Origin: Blautia wexlerae
Lineage (GTDB): Bacteria > Bacillota > Clostridia > Lachnospirales > Lachnospiraceae
Direction: 5' to 3'
Length of the DNA: 64,000 nucleotides
Assembly: GCF_013300825.1 (NCBI RefSeq)
Contig: NZ_JAAIMY010000001.1
Location: 62,001 to 126,000 of the forward strand
In this document: piece by piece, positions 54,748 through 62,932 of the stretch
How the letters are laid out: each line of letters opens with the position of its first letter
How positions within the stretch are numbered: the stretch's first letter is position 1
Notes under the pieces: model-generated
Told to the model about the DNA's origin: nothing
Seen by the model: the letters and a program-made list of their open reading frames with translations, nothing else
Databases searched by the model: none
Translations under genes and position numbers: made by a program

Positions 54748-55770
54748 ATGACATCGAGACGTGAATTAAAAAACTATGCGAAGCAGGCCATGTCAGGAAA
54801 ATATGGGATACTGATCCTGGCATTTGTTGCAGTTCAGGCACTGGCTCTGATCAGCAGCATGATATCCTCGGCTTTATTTCCGGGAGAGGAAACAATTGAT
54901 ATTGTGTTGTCGTATGCATTTACATTTATTCTGACTCTGCTGATCAATGTGGTAGCGGCAGGTATGAATTATATGTATCTGAATATTGCCAGAGGGAAAG
55001 CATATTCATTAAATGATCTGTTTTATTTTTACAGACATCATCCGGACAGAGTGATCGTTGCCGGATTTTTCATGGCAGTACTGAATCTGCTTACCATGCT
55101 GCCCTATACGATTTACAGTAATGCGAATCTTCCGGGTGAAGATGCTTCTGTGGAGGTGCTGATCACCTGGCTGTATACAGGTGTTGTTCTGATGATTGTA
55201 GGAATGATTGTTTATCAGATTCTGGTCATTCCTCTGGAGATGACTTATTATATTTTGGCAGATAAGCCGGAATTGAAAAGTACAGAGGCTATGAAAGAGA
55301 GTCTGGAGATGATGCATGGAAACTTCGGAAGATATCTGATGCTGAAGATAAGCTTTATCCCATTGATGTTTCTTTCTGTTTTTACGTTCTATATTGCACT
55401 CTTGTGGATATTTCCATATATGGCTATGACAGAAGTAATGTTCTATCGTGATCTGACAGGGGAGCTTAAAGTGCAGAAAGAGGAAGAAGAACGTGTGGCA
55501 CGAGACTATGTGAATCCTATGTTTGACAGCTATTCACAGAGTGAACAGCCACAGGAAGATCAGACGCATCCGCAGCAGTTTTGGCATGTGCCGGAAGAAT
55601 CGGTTTCTTATGAAAACGAAGATGAACAGAATATTACGGACAGCACAGAAATACAGAATGTTCAGACAGATATGGATGATAAAAAAGAGCAGAATGATTC
55701 ATCACCAAAAGAAGAGGAAGAAGACAACGAACCGAAACCATGGGATGAATATTTTGACAGTCTGAAATAA
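54748..55770 (+). CDS. DUF975 family membrane protein
   Basis: The 340-residue protein has five or six membrane segments in the first 245 residues. The DUF975 opening is SRRELKNYAKQAMSGKYGILILAF. A long acidic, Gln/Glu-rich cytoplasmic tail (about 250-340) ends in PKPWDEYFDSLK. AGGAGAA precedes ATG 54748, 14 bases after the lysC stop, so it is cotranscribed with lysC. Function is unknown for the family. Confidence 0.85.
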   Translation: MTSRRELKNYAKQAMSGKYGILILAFVAVQALALISSMISSALFPGEETIDIVLSYAFTFILTLLINVVAAGMNYMYLNIARGKAYSLNDLFYFYRHHPDRVIVAGFFMAVLNLLTMLPYTIYSNANLPGEDASVEVLITWLYTGVVLMIVGMIVYQILVIPLEMTYYILADKPELKSTEAMKESLEMMHGNFGRYLMLKISFIPLMFLSVFTFYIALLWIFPYMAMTEVMFYRDLTGELKVQKEEEERVARDYVNPMFDSYSQSEQPQEDQTHPQQFWHVPEESVSYENEDEQNITDSTEIQNVQTDMDDKKEQNDSSPKEEEEDNEPKPWDEYFDSLK

Positions 55771-55790
55771 AAATACAGTTTATTAAATTG

Positions 55791-55882
55791 AAGACCTTTT
55801 TGCTATGATAAGCATTATGATATCAGGGTTAAAATACCTTTTGGCCCTGACATCATATTATCAGAAGAAAAAGGTCTTTTTT
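55791..55882 (+). terminator. Terminator with a hairpin repeat inside its loop
   Basis: AAGACCTTTTT (55791-55801) pairs with AAAAAGGTCTT (55868-55878) and ends in T. Its loop is occupied by copy B of the AAAATACCTTTT repeat family (55806-55863). Confidence 0.75.
55806..55863. repeat. Hairpin repeat of the AAAATACCTTTT family, copy B
   Basis: TGATATCAGGG pairs with CCCTGACATCA around TTAAAATACCTTTTGG. TGATAA and TTATCA bound it. It lies within a terminator loop. Confidence 0.65.
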
Positions 55883-55919
55883 ATAGCAATTCAAGAAAAG
55901 AGAAAGGGTTTTTACGATT

Positions 55920-57200
55920 ATGAATACAAATGAGATCAGTGGAAAACGTCAGTTGGAATTTCTGGAAGATTTTGACTATATCAGAGAGGCAGGAACTGCA
56001 GGAGAAGAAAAAGCAGCAGAAAGGATTCAGAAAACTCTGGACAGTTTTGGCGTGGAGAGTCATCTGGAAGAATTTTCTTTTGATACCTTTCAGATAAAAA
56101 AAGCAAAGCTGAAAGTAACAGAGCCATACACAAAAGAATACACAGTAACCGGATATGGAAGATGCGGAAACACAGCAGAGGACGGGCTGGAAGCACCATT
56201 TGCGTATGCAGAGAACGGTGATGATATCAGCCTTGCACATGTCAGCGGAAAGATTGTTATGGTAAATGATCCAGTGAGAAAAGATATGTACCGGAAGCTG
56301 GTGAAAGCCGGTGCTGTGGGATTCATCAGTATTGCAGGTTCTCCGTTAGATGAAGGCGTGGATCTGGTTCCACGTGCATACGCTCTGCCAAAGAATCTGC
56401 CGGGAGAAGAGAAAAAGGCGACAGGAAAAGAGGCTCAGAATTATGATAACAGAATTCCTGGTGTAAGCATTCATTACAAAGATGCCATCGAACTGGTGAC
56501 GAAAGGTGCATCTCAGGTATGTTTATCTGTAGAGCAGGAGATAGTAACACGTACATCCCGTAATATAGTGGCACGTATCGAGGGGACAGATAAGGCAGAG
56601 GAAATCCTGACTCTGACTGCACATTATGATTCTGTTCCGGAGGGACCGGGGGCGTATGATAATATGTCCGGAGCAGCGATCATTATGGAACTGTGCAGAT
56701 ATTTCCATGCACACAGACCACGCAGAACAATGGAATTCATATGGTTTGGCGCAGAAGAGAAAGGTCTTCTGGGAAGTCAGAATTATATCAAAATTCATGA
56801 AAATGAACTTTTGGCACATCGTTTTAACATGAATGTAGATCTTGCCGGACAGCTTGTAGGCGGAACTGTAGCAGGGGTCACCGGTGATGCGTCTGTCTGC
56901 AGTATACTCACATATATGGCTCATGAAATCGGTATCGGAATGTCAACGAAGAACCAGATATGGGGAAGTGATTCTAATACTTTTGCATGGAAAGGCATTC
57001 CTGCCATGACTCTGAACAGGGATGGGTTTGGCATGCATACCCGTCACGACACCATTGCACTGCTGTCAGACTGGTCACTGGAGAGAAGTGCAGTTCTGCT
57101 CGGCTATATTGCAGACAGATTGGGAAATATTGAAAGCTTTCCGTTTGAACGGAAAGTGCCGGAGGAATTTATTGCACAGCTTAATGAATATTTTGGGTAA
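55920..57200 (+). CDS. M28 family metallopeptidase (aminopeptidase) with PA domain insert
   Basis: The 426-residue protein has no signal peptide. Zinc ligands and the catalytic base of M28 are all visible: LTAHYDSV (His235), GAYDNMSG (Asp247), WFGAEEKGLLGS (Glu279 base, Glu280 ligand), NVDLAG (Asp307) and HTRHDT (His376). A protease-associated domain (about 85-205) precedes the catalytic part. It probably trims peptides in the cytoplasm. The ribosome site is modest (AAAGAGAAAGGG). Confidence 0.92.
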   Translation: MNTNEISGKRQLEFLEDFDYIREAGTAGEEKAAERIQKTLDSFGVESHLEEFSFDTFQIKKAKLKVTEPYTKEYTVTGYGRCGNTAEDGLEAPFAYAENGDDISLAHVSGKIVMVNDPVRKDMYRKLVKAGAVGFISIAGSPLDEGVDLVPRAYALPKNLPGEEKKATGKEAQNYDNRIPGVSIHYKDAIELVTKGASQVCLSVEQEIVTRTSRNIVARIEGTDKAEEILTLTAHYDSVPEGPGAYDNMSGAAIIMELCRYFHAHRPRRTMEFIWFGAEEKGLLGSQNYIKIHENELLAHRFNMNVDLAGQLVGGTVAGVTGDASVCSILTYMAHEIGIGMSTKNQIWGSDSNTFAWKGIPAMTLNRDGFGMHTRHDTIALLSDWSLERSAVLLGYIADRLGNIESFPFERKVPEEFIAQLNEYFG

Positions 57201-57221
57201 TTTACTTTTTATACGCTGTTA

Positions 57222-57382
57222 TCCGGCGGGTTACTGTTCACTGGTAATATCCCGCGAGGTGTTTTTTGTGAGCGAAGGTCACAGAAAACCCGAGACATAC
57301 TGCGCGAATTTATGCGATTAGCATAAATTCTGTGCATCGCGAAGCGTGTTGCTGAGAACGGAGTGAACAGTAACTCCTGTGG
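57222..57382. repeat. 145-bp palindromic element with GTTACTGTTCACT / AGTGAACAGTAAC ends
   Basis: The element (57230-57374) has 13-bp perfect terminal inverted repeats, and its right end is itself a 27-bp copy of the small element. An inner hairpin GAATTTATGC/GCATAAATTC lies near 57306-57330. Flanks TCCGGCGG and TCCTGTGG agree at 6 of 8 positions. A separate hairpin GGGATTTTG/CAAAATCCC (57381-57410) follows. Together these fill the gap between the M28 and tex genes. Confidence 0.65.
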
Positions 57383-57515
57383 GATTTTGACATATGCATG
57401 CCAAAATCCCGCACTTGACAAATCACTGCCAGATTGATACCCTATCACAAGAGCGTTTTTGATGATAAAAAATCAATCTGAATTCTGACAAGCAACAAGA
57501 GGAGAGAAACAAATA

Positions 57516-59675
57516 ATGGATATTATTCAGGTAATCACACAGGAATTGAAGGTGGAGAAATGGCAGGTAGAAGCCGCAGTCAAATTAATTGACGAAGGCA
57601 ACACCATCCCATTCATTTCCCGATACAGAAAAGAAGCAACAGGTTCCCTTAATGATGAGCAGCTTCGTGCACTCTTTGAGAGACTGACGTATCTGAGAAA
57701 TCTGGAAGATAAGAAGAATCAGGTATTAAAGAGCATCGAAGACCAGGGCAAGTTGACTGAGGAACTGAAGAAACAGATTCTGGATGCCCAGACACTGGTT
57801 GTAGTAGAGGACTTATACAGACCATATCGCCCGAAACGCCGTACCCGTGCGACAATTGCCAAAGAGAAAGGGCTGGAACCACTGGCAGATATCATTCTTC
57901 TGCAGATGACAGACAAGCCGGTAGAAGAGGAAGCCAAGGCATATGTCTCCGAAGAAAAGGGTGTTAAGAATGTTGCAGAAGCATTGAACGGAGCTAAAGA
58001 TATTATTGCAGAGCGTATTTCCGATGAAGCGGACTATCGTATCTACATCCGTAACCTGACAACAAAGAACGGAAGTATTTCTTCCACAGCAAAGAATGCG
58101 GAAACTCAGTCTGTATATGAGATGTATTATGAATTCGAGGAGCCGGTCAGGAAACTGGCAGGACACCGTATTCTTGCGTTAAACCGTGGTGAGAAAGAGA
58201 AATTTATCACTGTTAAAGTAAATGCACCAGAGGAAGACATCCTTCGTTATTTGAATAAGAGAGTGATCAAAAAAGACAACCCGAATACAACTCCGATTCT
58301 GAAAGCAGTTGTAGAAGACAGTTACAAACGTCTGATCGGACCGGCTATCGAGCGAGAAATCCGCAGTGACCTTACTGATAAGGCAGAAGACGGCGCGATC
58401 CATGTATTCGGCAAGAATCTGGAACAGCTTCTGATGCAGCCTCCAATCGCAGGCAAAGTCGTACTTGGATGGGACCCTGCGTTCCGTACAGGCTGTAAGC
58501 TGGCAGTTGTAGATGCAACAGGTAAAGTTCTGGATACAACAGTTGTTTATCCCACGGCTCCGACTACTGAGAAAAAGATTCGTGCTGCCAAGGATACAGT
58601 GGAAGGTATGATCGAAAAATACGGTGTATCCCTTATTTCAGTAGGAAACGGTACAGCATGTCGTGAATCCGAGCAGGTGATCGTAGATATGCTCAAAGAA
58701 ATCCCGGAAAAAAAGGTGCAGTATGTTATCACAAATGAGGCAGGAGCATCTGTGTATTCTGCAAGCAAACTGGCTACAGAGGAATTCCCGAACTTTGATG
58801 TAGGACAGAGAAGTGCGGCTTCCATTGCAAGACGTGTACAGGATCCGCTTGCAGAACTGGTTAAGATCGATCCGAAATCTATCGGTGTGGGTCAGTATCA
58901 GCATGATATGAACCAGAAGAAACTGGATGAAGCATTAAGCGGCGTTGTAGAAGACAGTGTAAATAAAGTTGGTGTAGATTTAAATACAGCATCTGCATCT
59001 CTGCTTGAGTATATTTCCGGTATCAGCAAAGCAATTGCCAAAAATATCGTAGCTTACAGAGAAGAGAACGGTCAGTTCACAGACAGAAAAGAACTTCTCA
59101 AAGTAGCGAAATTAGGACCGAAGGCATTTGAACAGTGTGCAGGTTTCATGCGTATTTCAGGTGGAAAGAATCCTCTGGATGCAACAAGTGTACATCCTGA
59201 GAGCTATGAAGCAGCATCTGCACTTCTTTCAAAACTTGGATATAAGCCAAATGATGTTGTGGCAGGAAATCTCCTTGGACTTTCCCTGCAGGTAAAAGAC
59301 TATAAGAAGATGGCAGCAGAACTGGGAATCGGTGAGATCACACTTCGTGATATTGTAAAGGAACTGGAGAAACCGGCAAGAGATCCTCGTGATGACATGC
59401 CGAAACCGATCCTTCGTTCAGACGTTCTTGAAATGAAAGATCTGAAAGAAGGAATGGTGCTGAAGGGAACTGTCCGTAATGTTATTGATTTCGGTGCATT
59501 TGTAGATATCGGTGTACATCAGGACGGTCTGGTGCACATTTCCGAGATGACAGAGAGATTTATCAAACATCCTCTGGAAGCGGTGAGTGTAGGAGATATC
59601 GTAGATGTAAGAGTAATCGGAGTTGATATGAAGAAAAAACGTATCAGCTTATCCATGAAAGGATTAAATAAATAA
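57516..59675 (+). CDS. tex: Tex family RNA-binding transcription accessory protein
   Basis: The 719-residue protein has an N-terminal helical part, then a YqgF-like RNase H fold (VVLGWDPAFRTGCKLAVVD). Helix-hairpin-helix units follow (VDLNTASASLLEYISGISKAIAKNIV). A C-terminal S1 domain is near 640-715 (GMVLKGTVRNVIDFGAFVDIGVHQDGLVHISEMTE). Tex binds nucleic acid and the transcription machinery. GAGGAGAGA precedes ATG 57516. It is a single-gene unit. Confidence 0.97.
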   Translation: MDIIQVITQELKVEKWQVEAAVKLIDEGNTIPFISRYRKEATGSLNDEQLRALFERLTYLRNLEDKKNQVLKSIEDQGKLTEELKKQILDAQTLVVVEDLYRPYRPKRRTRATIAKEKGLEPLADIILLQMTDKPVEEEAKAYVSEEKGVKNVAEALNGAKDIIAERISDEADYRIYIRNLTTKNGSISSTAKNAETQSVYEMYYEFEEPVRKLAGHRILALNRGEKEKFITVKVNAPEEDILRYLNKRVIKKDNPNTTPILKAVVEDSYKRLIGPAIEREIRSDLTDKAEDGAIHVFGKNLEQLLMQPPIAGKVVLGWDPAFRTGCKLAVVDATGKVLDTTVVYPTAPTTEKKIRAAKDTVEGMIEKYGVSLISVGNGTACRESEQVIVDMLKEIPEKKVQYVITNEAGASVYSASKLATEEFPNFDVGQRSAASIARRVQDPLAELVKIDPKSIGVGQYQHDMNQKKLDEALSGVVEDSVNKVGVDLNTASASLLEYISGISKAIAKNIVAYREENGQFTDRKELLKVAKLGPKAFEQCAGFMRISGGKNPLDATSVHPESYEAASALLSKLGYKPNDVVAGNLLGLSLQVKDYKKMAAELGIGEITLRDIVKELEKPARDPRDDMPKPILRSDVLEMKDLKEGMVLKGTVRNVIDFGAFVDIGVHQDGLVHISEMTERFIKHPLEAVSVGDIVDVRVIGVDMKKKRISLSMKGLNK

Positions 59676-59683
59676 CATCAATA

Positions 59684-59736
59684 AAACAGGGATTACCACT
59701 GCAGACCGGATATCTGCAGGAGTGATCCCTGTTTTT
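59684..59736. terminator. Terminator between tex and the LysR regulator
   Basis: AAAACAGGGAT pairs with ATCCCTGTTTTT, and CTGCAGA with TCTGCAG inside. Both strands end in T-rich tails, so it can serve both convergent genes. Confidence 0.85.
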
Positions 59737-59762
59737 GGGGGTACTGCTGTCTGCAGTAACAG

Positions 59763-60656
59763 TTATTCTGTTTCCCGGTGTGATGTGAGGTGTTCTTCAA
59801 GGCTGCGTGCTGCAATGCTCTGTGGCCTTTTTACATTGCGGATCAGACAGATCTTTCGTTCAGGAAGAGGCTCTTCAATGGGAATCTGGACGATTTTCCC
59901 CTGAGCAATATGTTCAGCAGCAAGCTCTTCAGGGAAGAATCCGATTCCCAGGTTGTGCTGCACCATAGGAAAGATCTGGTCAGTAGTTGCCACTTCCATA
60001 TCAGGTGAGAAGGGAAGGTTATGGCGCATAAAATACTGTGTATATAATTCTCTTGTACTGCTTCCGGGAGCAATCCCGATCAGAGGGATATCCTGCAGAT
60101 CCTGAAGACAGTGTTTGTTGGAAGCTGTTTCCGCATATTCCTCTCCGCCTATAAGGATCTCGCGGAAAGAATAGAGGGGAATTCTCTGAAGTGGTTTTTT
60201 CAGAGCGACAGGTGTGGTAACTACTGCAAAGTCTACCAGACCGTTTTCCAGTGCCTGAACTGCCTGTGGTGTGGAATGATTAGAAATCCTCAGCTTTACA
60301 TGTGGATAACGGTGATGAAAGATTTCCAGTTCGTTCAGCAGGAATAAACGCAGTGCGATTTCACTGGCGCCAATATTTACAAGTCCGCTTTCCAGGCCTT
60401 TATCTTTGAGAAGTTCATTTTCTCCTGATACAAGCTGTTCTATTGCAATTGATACATGTTCAAAAAGTCTTTCTCCTTCAATGGTCAGCTGTACTCCGCG
60501 ATTGGAACGGATAAAAAGCTTACATCCCAGCTCATTCTCCAGAATATTCATACACCGGGTAATGTTAGGCTGATTGTTTCCCATAACGTCGGCTGCTTTG
60601 GAAAAACTCTTATACTGGGCAACATAGTAAAAAATACGATAATAATCAAGAATCAT
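59763..60656 (-). CDS. LysR-family transcriptional regulator
   Basis: The 297-residue protein has an N-terminal winged helix (residues 1-65: YRIFYYVAQYKSFSKAADVMGNNQPNITRCMNILENELGCKLFIRSNRGVQLT). A linker helix and a periplasmic-binding-like effector domain (about 90-290) follow. It is divergent from the HPr-like gene across 163 bases and convergent with tex. The effector and targets are unknown; LysR proteins often control the divergent neighbour. Confidence 0.94.
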   Translation of the reverse strand: MILDYYRIFYYVAQYKSFSKAADVMGNNQPNITRCMNILENELGCKLFIRSNRGVQLTIEGERLFEHVSIAIEQLVSGENELLKDKGLESGLVNIGASEIALRLFLLNELEIFHHRYPHVKLRISNHSTPQAVQALENGLVDFAVVTTPVALKKPLQRIPLYSFREILIGGEEYAETASNKHCLQDLQDIPLIGIAPGSSTRELYTQYFMRHNLPFSPDMEVATTDQIFPMVQHNLGIGFFPEELAAEHIAQGKIVQIPIEEPLPERKICLIRNVKRPQSIAARSLEEHLTSHRETE

Positions 60657-60819
60657 GATACAGTCGGCTCCTTATGCTATATAAAAATAGAATATCTGAT
60701 ATAGAAAAATAACGTTTGTATATCAATGTGTGAATCAGTATAATACGACTGGGTCAAAAAATCAATATAAAAGTCCTGACAATAGGACGGAGACCAAAAG
60801 AAAAGGGAGGTTACCGAAT

Positions 60820-61053
60820 ATGACAACAGCGAATAAGACAATTAAGATCAATGACGTGGAGGCAGCAAAGAAACTGGTCAGTGCGGCAGTCAGATGTCCA
60901 TTTGATATTGATATTGTATTTAAAGGAAAAATTTTTATTGATGCCAAATCTATTCTCGGAGTATTAAGTCTTGGCGTGGAAGAACCTCTGGAACTTAAAT
61001 ATGATGGCTATGATGAAGATTTTGAATCAGTGATCGCAGGTCTGGCATGTTAA
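60820..61053 (+). CDS. HPr-like protein lacking the phosphocarrier histidine
   Basis: The protein has 77 residues from ATG 60820, 9 bases after GGGAGG; the upstream extension to 60730 has no site. The C-terminal half, IFIDAKSILGVLSLGVEEPLELKYDG, matches HPr including the regulatory serine (Ser44, equivalent to Ser46). The loop that should read GxHARPA is replaced by VRCPFDI, so the histidine phosphorylated by enzyme I is absent. This recalls Crh of Bacillus, which keeps only the serine. A regulatory rather than carrier role is inferred. It is followed 22 bases later by a DUF1294 gene. Confidence 0.8.
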   Translation: MTTANKTIKINDVEAAKKLVSAAVRCPFDIDIVFKGKIFIDAKSILGVLSLGVEEPLELKYDGYDEDFESVIAGLAC

Positions 61054-61075
61054 GATTAAAGAAAGGAATTCACAG

Positions 61076-61375
61076 GTGCAGATGACATCTACAAATCTTC
61101 TATATATTTATGTGATTATCATTAATGTAGTCACATTTTTTATCTATGGCTTGGATAAAAGCAGGGCAAAAGCCGGACAGTGGCGCATACCGGAAGCGCA
61201 GCTGATATTTCTGGCAGTGATCGGAGGGTCGGTGGGAGCTCTGACCGGTATGAAGGTATTTCATCATAAAACAAGAAAGCCGAAATTTAAGACAGGAGTT
61301 CCGGCGATACTGATTATTCAACTAATTATTTATTTTTTGTTTTCGGGAAATGAGGGGATTATTCTGCGCTTATAG
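61076..61375 (+). CDS. DUF1294 small membrane protein
   Basis: The 99-residue protein starts at GTG 61076, 8 bases after AAAGGA; ATG 61082 is the alternative. Three hydrophobic segments are seen (about 7-25, 40-60 and 75-92). The DUF1294 core is IYGLDKSRAKAGQWRIPEAQLIFLAVIGGSVGALTGMKVFHHKTRKPKF. The function of the family is unknown. It is cotranscribed with the HPr-like gene. Confidence 0.85.
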   Translation: MQMTSTNLLYIYVIIINVVTFFIYGLDKSRAKAGQWRIPEAQLIFLAVIGGSVGALTGMKVFHHKTRKPKFKTGVPAILIIQLIIYFLFSGNEGIILRL

Positions 61376-61435
61376 CAATCCTTATAAATAATGCATATTG
61401 ATTTTAGCTCATCAGAGCGTGAAATCCTGTGTCAG
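61371..61435. repeat. Intergenic repeat, unoccupied counterpart of 36865-36963
   Basis: TATAGCAATC through CATCAGAGCGTGAAATCCTG to GTCAG corresponds to the repeat at 36865, without the 35-base insertion. It starts at the DUF1294 stop codon. Confidence 0.75.
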
Positions 61436-61436
61436 T

Positions 61437-61466
61437 AAAGCGGATATATTGTCCGCTTTCTTTTTT
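61437..61466 (+). terminator. Terminator of the HPr-like/DUF1294 unit
   Basis: AAAGCGGA (61437-61444) pairs with TCCGCTTT (61452-61459), followed by CTTTTTT. Confidence 0.82.
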
Positions 61467-61558
61467 GCCCGAATAAAATTGATTGTTACAGAGAATGAGG
61501 TATGTTATGCTACTCTTATATGAGAATTGCGGGATCTGCAAAGCAGCGGAGTAATTCG

Positions 61559-61606
61559 TAGATATCAAGTCAGGGGAAAGACATCTTTTAACCCTGATAT
61601 TATATG
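61559..61606. repeat. Hairpin repeat of the AAAATACCTTTT family, copy C
   Basis: GATATCAAGTCAGGGG pairs with CCCTGATATTATA around AAAGACATCTTTTAA, a diverged form of the core in copies A and B. Bases 61467-61680 hold no gene. Confidence 0.5.
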
Positions 61607-61680
61607 AAAAGCTGCCTTTTAAGTGAAAGCAGGGCAGAAAAATAATACATGACAAAATATAAGAGAGCAGGTGAAAAATA

Positions 61681-62541
61681 TTGGAACAGGAAATTCAGGA
61701 GGCAAAAAGTTTATATTACAGTTATAAGCAGTATTTTTCAGACTATCTTCCGGCTTTGACGAAACTGGGATTGAAAGTAGTAATGGCATTGCTGGTATTT
61801 GTGGGCGGGCGCAAAGTGATCCAGTGGTTTGTTTCTTTCATAAAGAAGTCTATGGAGCGTGCGTCTGTAGACAAAGGTGTGGTCCAGTTTACAGGGTCGC
61901 TGTTGAGAATTGTACTTTACATTTTGCTGGTATTTAGCATTGCCACTCATTTTGGTGTAAAGGAATCCTCTATTGCAGCACTGCTTGGTACTGCCGGTGT
62001 AACGGTAGGTCTTGCATTGCAGGGCGGCCTTGCAAATATCGCAGGCGGGATCATGCTTCTGATCTTCAAACCATTTCAGGTGGGGGATTATATCATTATC
62101 GCACAGCAGAATGGGTGCGAAGGAACTGTATACAAAATAGAAATCTGTTATACAACTCTGATTTCCATAGATAACAAACACATTGTAATCCCAAATGGAA
62201 CGCTGTCCGGCAGCATTATTACAAATGTAACTGCCAGAGATCTTCGTAAGCTGGAGATCAAAGTAGGAATTTCTTATGATTCAGACATTAAGAAAGCAAA
62301 AGCAATCCTGGAAGAAATCCTTCATAATGATGAAGATACGAAAGACGACCAGGGAATGGTGGTGTTTGTAGATGAGCTTGGAGAGAGCGCAGTGGTCATG
62401 GGCCTGCGTGTGTGGGTGGCTACGGAGAAATACTGGCCTGCCAGGTGGCGGCTTAATGAACTGATCAAAGAAGCGTTTGATGCAAACGGAATTGAAATCC
62501 CGTACAATCAGCTGCAGGTTCATGTGAAGAAACAGATATGA
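61681..62541 (+). CDS. mscS: Small-conductance mechanosensitive channel (MscS family)
   Basis: The 286-residue protein starts at TTG 61681, 8 bases after CAGGTGA. Three membrane helices are followed by the pore-lining segment ALLGTAGVTVGLALQGGLANIAGGIMLLIFKPFQVGDYI, rich in Gly and Ala as in MscS TM3. The cytoplasmic beta and alpha/beta vestibule ends EIPYNQLQVHVKK. It releases ions when membrane tension rises. It is a single-gene unit with a terminator hairpin behind it. Confidence 0.95.
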   Translation: MEQEIQEAKSLYYSYKQYFSDYLPALTKLGLKVVMALLVFVGGRKVIQWFVSFIKKSMERASVDKGVVQFTGSLLRIVLYILLVFSIATHFGVKESSIAALLGTAGVTVGLALQGGLANIAGGIMLLIFKPFQVGDYIIIAQQNGCEGTVYKIEICYTTLISIDNKHIVIPNGTLSGSIITNVTARDLRKLEIKVGISYDSDIKKAKAILEEILHNDEDTKDDQGMVVFVDELGESAVVMGLRVWVATEKYWPARWRLNELIKEAFDANGIEIPYNQLQVHVKKQI

Positions 62542-62548
62542 TAACAAC

Positions 62549-62588
62549 ATAAGTCCTCTGAACCAACTATAAGTTTTAGAGGACTTAT
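62549..62588 (+). terminator. Hairpin terminator after mscS
   Basis: ATAAGTCCTCT (62549-62559) and AGAGGACTTAT (62578-62588) form a perfect 11-bp stem; the T tail is short. Confidence 0.7.
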
Positions 62589-62719
62589 TGTTTGTACAGA
62601 TTATAGCCAAATAATACCAAACAAGAATAAATAATCTTTAATTCATAGTGATTTATACCAATTTCATTGTCGAATATTGGTATAATACCACCAAAATAAT
62701 ATAAAATACGATAAAATAA

Positions 62720-62748
62720 TTGACAATGCGACAACAGATTGCTATACT
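62720..62748 (+). promoter_or_regulatory. Promoter of the dipeptide-binding protein gene
   Basis: A perfect TTGACA (62720-62725), a 17-base spacer and TATACT (62743-62748) predict a start near 62755, leaving a leader of about 178 bases. Confidence 0.75.
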
Positions 62749-62766
62749 GGAGTCAAGTTAAACAAC

Positions 62767-62925
62767 AAAGTGTTTTTATGAAGATGCAAAGGCGCATGTA
62801 AGTAAATGGATTGCTGCACGATTTTTATACATTGCAAAGACGCAAAAATATAAAAACACTTTTTTTGTACCCAAAATTAACTTCGTGATTGTAACTAAGT
62901 AACAATGTACAAAAAGAAAAGGAGA
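62767..62925 (+). promoter_or_regulatory. Structured leader with terminator-like stem before the binding protein gene
   Basis: AAAGTGTTTTTAT (62767-62779) can pair with ATAAAAACACTTT (62850-62862), which runs into T, enclosing smaller hairpins such as ATGC/GCAT. Alternatively the TTTTTGTAC that follows can pair with GTACAAAAA just before the ribosome site (AAAAGGAGAG). Two competing folds of this kind are usual for riboswitches and attenuators. I recognise no known class. Confidence 0.45.
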
Positions 62926-62932
62926 GAAAACT

